Assembly (NCBI GenBank): GCA_021399445.1
Contig: JAJTUQ010000002.1
Location: 3,534,001-3,598,000, forward strand
Direction of reading: 5' to 3'
Length of the DNA: 64,000 bases
From: Xylogone sp. PMI_703
Lineage: Eukaryota; Ascomycota; Leotiomycetes
Position 1 is the stretch's first letter; each line of letters begins with the position of its first letter. Below, one piece after another: positions 36,401 through 47,743 of this stretch. Under the pieces are notes generated by a model. It ran no database searches and was not told where the DNA came from. It saw nothing but the letters and a program-made list of their open reading frames with translations. Both the position numbers and the translations under genes were made by a program.

Positions 36401-38734
36401 GCGCCTCTGGGGCCTCGTCACGCTGCACAGAGATTACGAGTCAGACTGAGGCTTTGCGTGCCCTACTCAGCTGTGATTCAAAACAATTTCACGTGGAGAC
36501 CAGCTTATCGTCCACCGAGATAGGTTGTTTCGTGTATGCGAGCATCAACTGGGCGATCATTGGTTAGGCTCAGGCCAGTCTGTTTCGGGTTCTTACTCAT
36601 CCCCAAGTAATCAATCCCAAGATTACTGTGGATGTGTGGCCTCAGGACTGCTGGTAGGATTCGGAGTTGGCAGCCTGGCGCAGTGTTTGCGTATGGCTGC
36701 AATCGGAGAATTCTTCCTAGAACAAGCATGGGTGTTTGTTGAGCTGGAACAGCTCGAAATAGCAGCTCTGCAACAAAGCAGCTATCCGATCTGTTGGACT
36801 GGATCTAGAATATGGTCGCTGGACACACGTTACGTGAAGAGCCTTTGCCCATACGGGAGTTCCAGTGCTCCCAGAGCGGGCGAGGGGAAACTCGCTAGGC
36901 TCGCTACGAGGAAGTTCCCTACTGGGTCCTCATCGAAGATCATCCGCGGGATTCGCATGATGCGAGGATCTGTCCGTCAACAGCATGTCTCCAGGTCCCG
37001 AGACCCCTTTGATGGAGCCGGCGGTTAGAAGGTGCCTACAAGAGGGCGCAGATGTAAACGTAATGTGAGAGCTATCCTAGAACGTCAAAAAGGACAGTAA
37101 ATAATCATCCATCCAGTGATTACTGTGTGGCACGGGGCAGCTGTTGGCGGTATTTGAGGACGAACTCCTGATCTGGACCTCGATGGGCCAAGACAGAAAA
37201 GGAGACGCAGGAAAAGGAGGATTTGCAGGTGGTAGAAATTACAATTTACAAGCTAGGTTAGAAGAGTATCAACAAAAGAAGGATTACCCCCCATCCCCGG
37301 GTCTTCTTCGAGGTACAGTCAGTTACCGTTCTTTGAAGTTGTGAACTGTGAATTATGGTGCACCGGCGTGCGTTGAGTGAATCGGCCGCTTGCATGCCCC
37401 AAGGAAATGCAGATGTCCGAGTGACAAGTGCTCCTGGATACGCCGGAGAAGGAGCTCCAAAGTAAATGCTCGGAGGTGCTGCATGAACCTGCGCACACGA
37501 AACACAGCAAAGAAATCGGACGGAGGTTGAACACGAACGATGTTCGCATGAGCTGAGCACTTTCCTGGATCGTGCCACTCAGTGGATTGGGCTGGCATGG
37601 CATATTGCCTCGCGCGGCCTTTCACCAACCATGCTGTACGGATGTACTCTGCTGGTCGATGCCCGTAATCACAAAGTGTGGAACGAAGGTGAAAGAGAAT
37701 GCGTGCGAGGTGCTGACTACACAGTCTACAGCGAAAGGCCCCCAAGAAAGGACCCAAGGAGGTTGCTGCTCAGACTGCGCCCCCAGGATCCCGAATCCGT
37801 TTTGGTGCCGCGCTGCCCTTCGCGCATGTGCCCGGCTAAGTCGCGAGGACAACGCTGCGCAACCTTGAAGGGCTGGAAAGAGTGGATGCGTGCTGGGACT
37901 CCAGGACTCCAGTCGATACATATATCAAAGGGCCTCAGCCTCTGGGTCCAGTTCGTTTTGGTATCCCTTACTCCGTAAATACCTCTTGGACCCGGGCCAT
38001 CTTTATTTAACAGCAGTCTTCGCTCGAGCACGACTCTGCTGATCTTACTCATACTCCTAAATCGCAGCGCTGTGCCCCGAGCCGCAGTTAGGTACCGTCC
38101 GGATACTGCTATCCAAGCAAGACGCATTATTACGCTGTTCGTAGCCAACGACGACAAGACCCCCAAGCAAGCAGCTGGTCCCTGGTCGCATCGGACTGTG
38201 CTATTATTATTACCGCACCGAGTTATTTCCTTGGGGAGCGTCACCCCATCCAAAGCAACCTCCGCTGCCCGTTGGCCCGATCCAAGCCCCTCGCCAACTC
38301 TTCCCTCGTCAACTCTTTTGTGCTGGCGCCAAGCCTTTGACCGTAGTCACATTGATCGACACGACGCCTGCGTCACTGCGCTTCTGGTGAATCGGCTTTT
38401 CAAGATAACCATCCCTCGCCGTTTCACCCAGCCCACATCGCTTGGTTTCATACCCGTGCTGGTAATTTATTACTTCCACCTCTCCCCAGCTTGAACACTT
38501 TGAACCCTTCTTTTATACCACATCTCCAAGACCCTTCTCATCCTTCTCCCTCTCTACTCGACTGTCAAAGGAAAGGGCATTCGATATACACTCAGCCGGA
38601 GCGAGTCTCTTGAACGGATACTCATCCAAGGCACCCACATCCACACATATATACCAACAAACTCGACTCTCTCAAAAGCAGTCAATCTGGCTTCGACACA
38701 AGACAGCTACCTATCCTCCTCCTACGATTCTACC
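33489..38734. other. 5.2-kb gene-free stretch upstream of the zinc-ribbon gene
   Basis: Many moderate open frames on both strands but none with a recognisable domain or balanced composition. By eye the GC content rises again from about 34.7 kb. TACAGTA/TACTGTA words occur near 34196-34215, 35475 and 35535-35545. The last few hundred bases before 38735 are rich in C/T and CAC/ACA, consistent with a long 5' leader for the small gene that follows. A spliced non-coding transcript or very long promoter could be hidden here. Confidence 0.4.
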
Positions 38735-39013
38735 ATGTCTCACTCAGCGACTGTCCATGGCCGCTCCTCAGCTGCCTCCAGCTCTTCAGGCTCTTCGGGC
38801 TCGGGAAGTGTCCGCTACTCAGCCGAGTCTACACGACCACATGTCGAGATCATGCGGTGCTCGCGATGCGCAAAGAGCGTTGAGACCATCTCCTATTCCA
38901 CCAGCGATGGGCGACGAGTGAGCAGTGACGATGCCCGGGCCAGTGGCATGGTTCGCTTTGGCCACAATCTATACTACTGTGATCGATGTGCCCGAATGGT
39001 TGGATACACATGA
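38735..39013 (+). CDS. Small CxxC zinc-ribbon protein
   Basis: Single exon, 92 residues. The N-terminal 35 residues are almost all Ser, Gly and Ala with scattered His. The C-terminal half carries two CxxC knuckles: C48-S-R-C51 in MRCSRCAKSVETIS and C82-D-R-C85 in YYCDRCARMVGYT, about 30 residues apart, a layout that should bind one zinc as a treble or ribbon fold. Such short proteins with a basic, conserved zinc ribbon are seen as uncharacterised proteins in filamentous ascomycetes; I do not know a function. Support for being real: an ATG preceded by ACC, a pyrimidine-rich leader, and the paired cysteines. It is isolated, with more than 5 kb free of other genes on each side. Confidence 0.75.
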   Translation: MSHSATVHGRSSAASSSSGSSGSGSVRYSAESTRPHVEIMRCSRCAKSVETISYSTSDGRRVSSDDARASGMVRFGHNLYYCDRCARMVGYT

Positions 39014-42000
39014 ACAAACTGCAATGGGATTTCTCTAACACCAGACGAACGAGATGAAAACCAGAACAAATATGATGGCCAAGGAGCACCTGGATCGATT
39101 CAACCATCGGTGGCAACCCTTCAGTGCAACGGATTTAGATTTTTCTTTTCACCAAGAGGATACACAAAAGTTGGGGTCTCCTACACCTCAGGGCTGGCAA
39201 CAGCAATGGCAACCACAAGAGAGCACACATGCGCGAGAACGCACTATTCACATTTTATCACCACGGCACATCCGCTTCAATGGGGCTTCAAGTACCCAAG
39301 TCACTTTACCATGCGATTACTGGCGCTGTCAGTCCTCTTCTCGACCCCTCTTCTCCATATCTAATCTCGCGCGATATGCCGCGATGATCCACCGCCACCT
39401 CTACCGCCTGGCCCCAAGTTCATCCACTTGGAAATCGTTGGGCAACAATTTCCCCCATTCAACATATTGGGCGCACCCACTGCCTCAACCATCGAGATTG
39501 TCACAACTTCACCTTTTCATCGAGTCCTATCCTCCCGCACAGCCGCGTGCACACTTTACGCGGCCTCTGCGTACCCGACAAACGCACCGCACTCCTTCCA
39601 CCACGGTCGCCTGCTCTAAGGTTGGAGCAGAAGAAGCGAGCCAGGCTTAGCGCTGGTCAGCATGCACGAAGCCTCACGAGGCGATTGGCCGGAGATGGGC
39701 CACGCTAGCCACAAGCGGCAATTATGATTGGAGGGGGTTATGCTCCTGCCCCTGCACCGGTTGTTGTGGGCTGAACTTATCTCTTTCGTCGCCGGTCTCG
39801 TTGGAGGGGAACTCGCATGCGATGGCTTGCCGGTGCCGCAGTCAGATCAGGGCCGCAACACCCAACGATGATGTCATGATGCGGTGGGTTGGGCCGGCGC
39901 CGCGAATGGATGGCCTCGAGGGAGGAGGTGGTTCCGCCCAGCCAGTGAGACGCCGGCATTGGGCTGCACAAAGGGTGGGCTCACCTCCTCGCTCATGGCC
40001 TCCAACCCCATCGTCAGCGTTCTCGACCCATTGGACCGCCCCACGATCCAGGGCACTCCTGCGACCTGCGTCTCTTTCGTGCTGCATCTCATCCGCGCAG
40101 ATACCGGTTTGCTGCACCTGTTGCATCTTGGTCTATGCACACAAGCATCATCCTCCTGGAGAGAATACGGTGACGGCAGGAGGAGGGTAATTTCCCGGTC
40201 TGCCATGGCAACGAGATGGCATTTTCACTATCGCGACAATCGGACCTAGCCGTCTAGACTCGGCGATTGGATCGGCACTGGATTGGGAAGTTTCGAGCCG
40301 GGGGAAATGGGTCCCAGACAAAAGAAAAGAGGAAAAAAAGGAGCACCGGTCTAGGCCTTTACGTCGATGTGCATGTTTAGAGCTGTACTCTTCCTGTCAT
40401 GTATTTTACCTCGTCATTGTTTCATAAGATTGTTATCTTTTCATTATACCATTCTGTTAAGCGCGTTCTGAGCGAGTTTTTGAGGCAACTGTGATGTCAG
40501 TTTCTGCTTTCGGCGTAACAGGGGTTGTTTATTTGAGCGGGATTGTGTGCATATTTGCTGGTTACACTCGGTTTGCATGGAGCATAGTTTCCCTTTTCGT
40601 GTGCATGCACATACAATGTCGGATGATTTTTGCATGGAGATATGGAGTTGGCTGTTTTTGTTAGCACAAGGGAATCCGGGCAGCCGACAAAACTGCAGCT
40701 GGCTTGTGGTTTTTATTTGCTTTCCATGTATCATACATATCCTTGAGGCGAGAAGCCGGAATTTACAAGATATCAGTTTCTTCCAAGACTATAATTCTTA
40801 TCTTGATTGAATTCACTTGTTGTCCCTCTCCTAACCTACAGTGAACCCTGGGGACCCCTTTTTCTCTTGGGGCCTAGCCCGTATACTGGTAGATTAAAGA
40901 AGGTGGGTACCAGTAACCCTACAGCACCAGCACCCAACATCACCACCAGCCTCTTGCCCTAGTGCCTTGCTTCCGCTTCCAGCTACTACTGTAAAACTAG
41001 TAGTTACAGTAACAAGTGCGGTTGAAAAAAGGACCCTGAACATGATCGCGCCTGAGGCGGCTACGGAGATGGCTCCATCGATGATCTCAGCCCTTCAGAG
41101 GAAAATAGCCCTAATCGCCTCATGTCAACTTCCCTGTCTGCCATTCCCACCCCCAACACCAACGTGCAGAATACTGTGCTGGAAAGGGATGGTTGGTCGA
41201 AGATCGTTCCTCCGCAAAACATCTCCATCTGACGACGCGCATAAGTACAGTGCAAAACAGTGCTGTGCTGTACTGTAACAGCAGCGAATAATAGAAATAG
41301 AAGTGGTCCTTCTATCAGGATGGAATGAGAACTAATCCACTGTTGTGCCTGATGCTATTGTTTTATTATTGCTATGCTACGGCTACAGCTACAGCTACAC
41401 CGGTATTCCTAGCTAGGTACGGTACTGTACCTATTGTAACTCCCCCCTTTCCTCCTTCTCCTTTCCGCCTCCCCCTGAATCCTGTACCGTGCCATTACTT
41501 ACTATTGAGCTCCTCCTCAAGGATCCAGGCCCTCTTCATTCCCGTACAGTGCCCTTAAACCCGTATTATCTAATAAAGGAGGTTCGTCCTCCTCCCCGGA
41601 GGTTTGGCCTGCTTTACTCCGTACCCCCTTGGTTCCTTCACCTTACATAAACCTCACCGTTGTATTCACTAAGTTAACTATGGTGGAGTGGGCTTACGGT
41701 ACTTGACTACTTCCAAGTTTTACTGTAACGGTACGGTACAGGCAAACCCCGTATTTTCAACGGTTTTACGGGTACAGTCATCTTTACGGTACAGCAGCAG
41801 CACGGTACGGAGGTAACGGCTGTTAATCAATTTACAGTATTATTTGCGCGGTTTGGCAGCGCAGCACAGTAAGACGGTGATGGCCGTCGTCCGTTTTTGT
41901 TTACAATTGCTACAGTACCGTATTGCTGCTGCGGCTTGCTCTGCTACTGGCCTTCGCTGGGCGCCTTCTTCCGTTCGGGCCGTACGGGTACGGGAACAGC

Positions 42001-45000
42001 GGGCGCACGCGCACATAACGCATTGCAGTACACACGGGATGGGCTGTAAGCTGCGGGATTAAGCCTCGATATTGATGACTGCAGTGCTTTTTGTTTGCGT
42101 TTTTGGCTGCGGTGAATGAGGATTACATTTCTATGTATGGAGGTGCTTGCGTATGTGTTGTATGTGTGTATGTACGTACTGGGAATTCTAAGGAGGTTAC
42201 AGTACGGCATGGCACGGCATAACACAGAACTGCATTGCACAGCGCTATATGTGTGTATATATGCATATACATATGTATGTATGTACATATGTGTGTTGAG
42301 CAGGAAGGAGTGGAGGGGATCAAGGTTTGCTTCTCATGTGAAATCTACTCACTAGAGCTTTAAGTTTTCCATGGAGGGTGGGAGGATCCGGCTATTCTTT
42401 CATCTTTTTTCAAGGGGTCTTTTACAGTAGAGTTTTCAACTGTGACCATCTCCGGATTTTTGCTGTGGTACAAGAAAAGTAGGGGTTTTCCACTAATGCA
42501 GTCCTGCGATCCTGCAAGCCATGCCAGGGCGCAGACAGAAAGAGGTAAAACTGAGTGGAAAACAAGGCCTCGAGGATGCGTTCTTGGCAGGGTTACATTA
42601 CATTGCGTTATGTTTCCACCTCTCTTAGCGTATAGCACTCTGGTCATATTTCTTGTCAAAAGGTGTCAACAATCCTATTGGGGATTAGTATACAGCTACT
42701 TGCTGTAGTTGGGGAGCGTGGATGCTGCGAGTATTACAATATAGCACGAGGCGGGGTTTGAATAGATAACTGAGTCGTGTTCTTTGCGGAGATGTGCCTG
42801 GAGGTGGTATTGCATATTACAGTGAGGAGGTTGGCGTATTTTCCTGTGGGTTAGAACAGTGAGGGCTATATTTAGATGGGGGACAGATGCAGTGCTGCCA
42901 GCCTCGCTCCTTAACTGCTTCAACGCCTACGTTTCACCGCAAGGCTGGCCAAGACCAGAACGATGTGGGATCTACGACAGCGTGACTGGTTGTAATAAAC
43001 AGCAATAAGCATGTGCCATTTTTGAGATGGTAAATGCCGCATCTGCGTAGTATAGATGCTCTGCAAGTGTGTTGTTCAATGTAAGGGTGGTTTTGTTGCA
43101 TGCTTGTGATTACTCCGCAGTTGCTGCAAGCAACTGGTTGTGTACTGTGTTTCTCCGTGGGGGAGGGGAGCTTGAGGGTGTAGATATCAAGTGTTGGGAC
43201 TTGTTTGATTATTGAGCACCGCCTTCAACTATTTCCCGGAGCAGAAACAACCAAACTCCAGATCCGGCTAGCCAGAACGTGACCGTACGCAGGTTTAGGA
43301 AGCCCGAAGCAAATACCGAGATACAGAAACAGCAACAACTTGATACGGGATGTACTGTAATCCGGCAGCCTGGCATGCACGCCTCCATCTATTCCCAGAT
43401 TCAGATCCACACCAACTTGCTGTTTCATTCTTCAAGCATACCATCGGCTTTGACATGAGTTTACACGCAAGCTCGTTGCGTACGTGAACCACTCTTGGGA
43501 CGAATAGGTAGGTACGCCCACACACGTGGGGGATGGCATATCTTGACATACAGAACAAGCACCCAGCCCCAAAGTGCTAAGCGCTACTGTAGTATTGCAG
43601 GAACTGTGGGATTCAAAAGCTTCGCACCGGCCATCAACAAAGATTACAGTACCAACGGTCTTTTTGCTTTGATTACTGTACAGTAGTTAGATCTGCTGGA
43701 CTTACGTTATCGAGCTTACTGTGCTCTACCCTACGTGCATCAACCACTTCCCACGTGCACATCCAGCCTCCGAACCTCCTACTTCCCACATGGTAGGGTA
43801 GTATTATTTTCTTTTTCTCCCTCATCTTTTATTTCTCCGTTCTAAATCCATCACATTTTGGATTCTTTTCCGGACATGTAATCAACATACCTTTTCTCAC
43901 CGACGGCAATATCCTTTCCATTTCTTTTCCGGATGATGACTGTTGATGATGATTGATGATGTGTCTATCTCGGCCCGGTATCATATGACATGCATCTCTC
44001 CCCTTTCCTTTCTATCTCTATCTCTTCTAGGCCTTTTTCGCTGTAGACTACCGTTTTCCCTACACCGTCTAGACTTGGTGAGACAGGGTGACAAAGTAGA
44101 CGTTGTAGAAGATGGATCTGCATGTTTTATGATTAATGCCGGCAAGTAAGCAGCTGATTAATCCCATCTTACTTCTTCAGGGTCTTCTTGTTTTGGAATA
44201 CTGTCGTGAGATGTCACCTCCATTTTCGGAGACGGGGAATGTCGGGTAGGTGTAGTTTCAGTAGCCGTGTTCCTTCGTTCTACATGCTCTTCATCCTTTT
44301 CTGGCATTTTCATCATAAATTTTTTAGACTTTCTACCACAAGTGTTGAGAATGAGCTCTCTGAGTCGGAAGAGGGTTCAAGTTTTCACGACTTTATATCA
44401 AAGCAAACGCATGGCGTCTTCATGATGGCGTTCAGAAAACGCAGCCATATCCCGAAGCTCAATACAACACAATTTCTAGGTTGTGGAACAGGTAATGGCT
44501 TGGAGAAGTTAAACAATGGTGGCCCTAATTAACCAGACATTTGTGTGGTTGGTACTACACACGTAATTCAAGGCTTTCATTGCTATCTTTCCTACCTATT
44601 CAACTGGAATTTTCCGACTTTAGAAGCATTCACATAGCTCCCATTACTTGATTGATGTCTATTGTCCCAGAACTCATGTTTAGTGAAAATAACACTGCAC
44701 CAAGATCCCCATGTCCTAAAATTAGCTCGTCTTGAAGGTAATGCCGGAAATAATACTCTTTCTGTTCTGTATGCATTTTCTTGTAATGGGAGGTCAGCTA
44801 CTCAAATAGAGCTTGAGTCGTATCTCGATTTGCCCATATTCTTGCAGTCCAGCAGCACTTCTTCACACTTCACAATCTCATATCACATCATTGGGCATAT
44901 AATTCTTCGTACAACACAGAGATCCGCGTTTCATTTGGACGCTATCCCTGGGGAAAGTTTGTCTAACTAGACGCAAAGAAGAGAAGACAAAAACACCGCA

Positions 45001-45370
45001 AGCAAAAACGCGCAAACACAACGCCCCCTAGCGCACCTCCTATAAAAACAAGCGCAGAAAGGAGTTTCGAAAAAGTGACAACTCGACCCTCGACCGCCTT
45101 AAACTACACACTACACGTACGCCTCGCTGCCTATCTTGAACAGCTCCAGAATGACTTATATCCCTTTCCCTATCATCCAAAGTCGGAGAATAATAGAATC
45201 CCGTCGACCGAAACCAACACCTTTGCCTTTCCTTTTTCCTATGTTTCCTTCCAAAACCATGATGAGATAGCGAGAAAAGTTCAAAATCGGATGGAATGTC
45301 GCCACAATGGAAAACAAAAAAGCTTGGGAGAAGCGCAGAATTAGAACAAAAGGTTGTGGGTTTCAGATTC
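39014..45370. other. 6.4-kb gene-free interval between two convergent genes
   Basis: The zinc-ribbon gene ends at 39013 and CCR4 ends at 45371, so this is a convergent gap far longer than the others in the window (0.4-1.6 kb). No frame looks like a gene; 39054-39650 (+) and 44188-44532 (+) are the longest and lack domains. Dense TACAGTA, TACGGTA and GTACTGTA words fill about 41.2-43.7 kb. A TA/GT-rich purine-pyrimidine tract lies at 42245-42296. Confidence 0.4.
42245..42296. repeat. Alternating TA/TG/CA simple-sequence tract
   Basis: About 50 bp of TATATGTGTG, ATATGCATATACATATGTATG-like alternating purine-pyrimidine sequence inside the 39-45 kb gene-free interval. Degenerate microsatellite. 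Confidence 0.7.
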
Positions 45371-47743
45371 CTAGTTCCTTCTCTCGCTCTTTGAAGGCCC
45401 AAAGTCTGGCTCCGGATGATTCTTCTTTTCCTTCCTACTCTTGACCGAGAATTCTGCAAGAAGAGACAGGTGATCACTAGGGAAATGATAGTTGGGGAAA
45501 CCAGGCACACGCTTCATGTATTCAGGATCTACTGGTCCAAGCAGTTGCGTGTTTTCGAGCGAATTGGTAGAATACCATATGTGATCGATGGCTCCGCGGA
45601 ATCCTGGAGTATAGTTTGTGAAGGTAAGTTCGTCAGGCGTTCCATTCAGGTTACTATATGCCGAGCGTAATGAGAACGGATGCTGGATACCATCTCTTGT
45701 GAAATCGCCATATTTATAGTTGGCTAGTTCGCTATGATCAGGTGAAACATGGCCGGTAGATAATAGTTCATACACACTGGAATCTGCAGTCGAATTCAGA
45801 TCACCACAAACCAATAATGGTAGCTGAGTGCTGGTGTACTCCATAGATGGTGCTGGTTCTGGCTGCGGTTCTGGTGGAGTATCCGACTCGGTGTTCTCTT
45901 CTGATATTGCATAAGGTTTCTTGTCCTTGCACGGAGGCCATCTTGCGTATTTGTCTGCCAGTTTAGTGACATTTTCCATCAGAATGGCTATCTGAATTAA
46001 TTTTACATCCGGAGTGTTGGGGTCCCAGTGAAGATGCGAATTTACCACTATTATCCGTGAGCCTGTCTGCCGATTCTCGAAGAATGTTACGATGGCGATA
46101 TTATCTCTCGGCATAACACGATTGAAGATATCGTGCTGTTTCTTCATATCGGGTCTGTTAATGGCTATATTGGCAAAATCGATCAGCTGCTTGTCCAGGA
46201 GAATGTATTTGTTTGCCCTGTAGAACGTCGCGCATCCATCCACAATCTTAGCGTCTTTCTCCGACATTGTTCTGGCTCTTCCCTTGGGCCAGAATACGCC
46301 CTTATAGTCGGAATACGCAAGCTTCACGCTAAAGAATTCTTTGAAATTGTCTGTATCCACCTCCTGAAGGCAAATAATATCAGCATCGGACGCTTGAATC
46401 TCTTGCAATATAAGCTCTTTCCGATAATCCCAAGCTAGTGCAGTAGAAGGAGTGTATCCATATTGCTGTGTAGTTACATAATTGTCGCAGAGTATGTTGT
46501 GGGAGAAGACCTTGAGCCGTTCCTGATTTGCTGGAATTGGAGCTCCATCCATGAGGTCGAGCATAGTTCTACTAGCAGGTGGAAGAGGAACTATAGCTCA
46601 TTAGAAGCGGCATTCGAAAGTTAGCATCCAAAACTTACCAGGTGCTTGCTCAAGGAGATGATGGATTAGAGATTTTGTTCCCTTCTCCATCAGCTCCTGT
46701 TTCATGCCACTATTTAAAGGATTGCCCTCAATACCCAACATCTCCAAGCAGTATAACGATCCCAGTTCGTTGGGCAGCGTGCGTATGTTATTGTCAAATA
46801 GCATGAGGTTCTTCAAGTATACGCACATTCCCAGCTCCGGTGGTAGTTCTGTCAGCATATTATGTGATGCGTCTAGATGTCTTAATAACCTCAGTTGTCC
46901 GATACTAGGTGGAAGATATGTGATTTTGTTGGATGCCACGTATAATTCATTTAGAAATGTGTAGTTGAATAACGTAGGAGCCAAAACTCGGAGACCTTGC
47001 CCACTAAGATCCATATTGTGCCAATCCTGACGTTTCACCCCTACATCCATGTTGGAGGGTCTACCTTGATCAATCGCTGGAGTTTCATTTTCCGTATTTA
47101 CAGGAGCTGTCGGAGCCGAAGAGATGCCCCTGTTTTCTCCGGCTTTCATTCTAGCATAATGGTGCGGGGCATGCTGTTCTATCATAGCAGAATGAGCCTT
47201 TTCCGACTCCTTATACAATCTCAGTTGTTCTGCCCAGTGCTCAGTAACCTGCTGTTGTTGCGCCCCCCGTGAAGCCGTAACCTGTCCATTGTGAAGATTT
47301 GTAGGTGTAAAGCTAGGAGTGGTGTTCGAGAGTACGGTAGACGAATACGTTGTGTGATGGGTTAGGACTGTTCCGTTCGCATTGTGGCCATTGTGATCCT
47401 GTTGGATTCCGGTATGGTGTTGGGCATGCTGCTGCTGTTGTTGTTGATGGGTTGTATGGTTTTGAAAGTTATACATTAGGGACATGCCCCGCCCACCGGG
47501 ACCTCCATTTACACGGGAGTGTTGGCCCTGTTGGTGGCTCTGAGGGAACATGCCGTATAGAGACCGTGCTGGAGAATGAGAATCGGGAGATCGAGAGGGA
47601 GAAGGAGCGTCTGATCCGAAGGCTGATCTTAAGTTATTCGGCGGGGTACTGCTCCGGAGTGGATGACGTTGAGGCGGCAGTTGCGTATGTTGTGGGTAGT
47701 AGTAATTCCCAGCGCTCTGTGGGAATCTATAAGCATCAGCCAT
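45371..47743 (-). CDS. ccr4: CCR4 poly(A)-specific deadenylase (LRR + EEP nuclease)
   Basis: Two exons, 47743-46639 and 46590-45371 (48-nt intron), 774 residues, the normal length for filamentous-fungal CCR4. The start MADAYRFPQSAGNYYY matches relatives. Residues about 15-200 are Gln/His/Pro-rich and disordered. Leucine-rich repeats lie at about 240-350 (LNELYVASNKITYLPPSIGQ and following), the surface that contacts the NOT/CAF1 scaffold. The endonuclease-exonuclease-phosphatase domain begins around 395 (LKVFSHNILCDNYVT) with the catalytic LQEVD glutamate, CGDLNS, DHIWYS and the terminal PSDHLSL Asp-His. It removes poly(A) tails as part of the CCR4-NOT complex in the cytoplasm. The two apparent frames on either side of the intron are one gene. 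Confidence 0.95.

Noticed and set aside
39054..39650. 198-codon frame just after the zinc-ribbon gene
   Set aside because: No domain, odd Trp/His/Pro composition, and lies where the 3' UTR of the small gene is expected.
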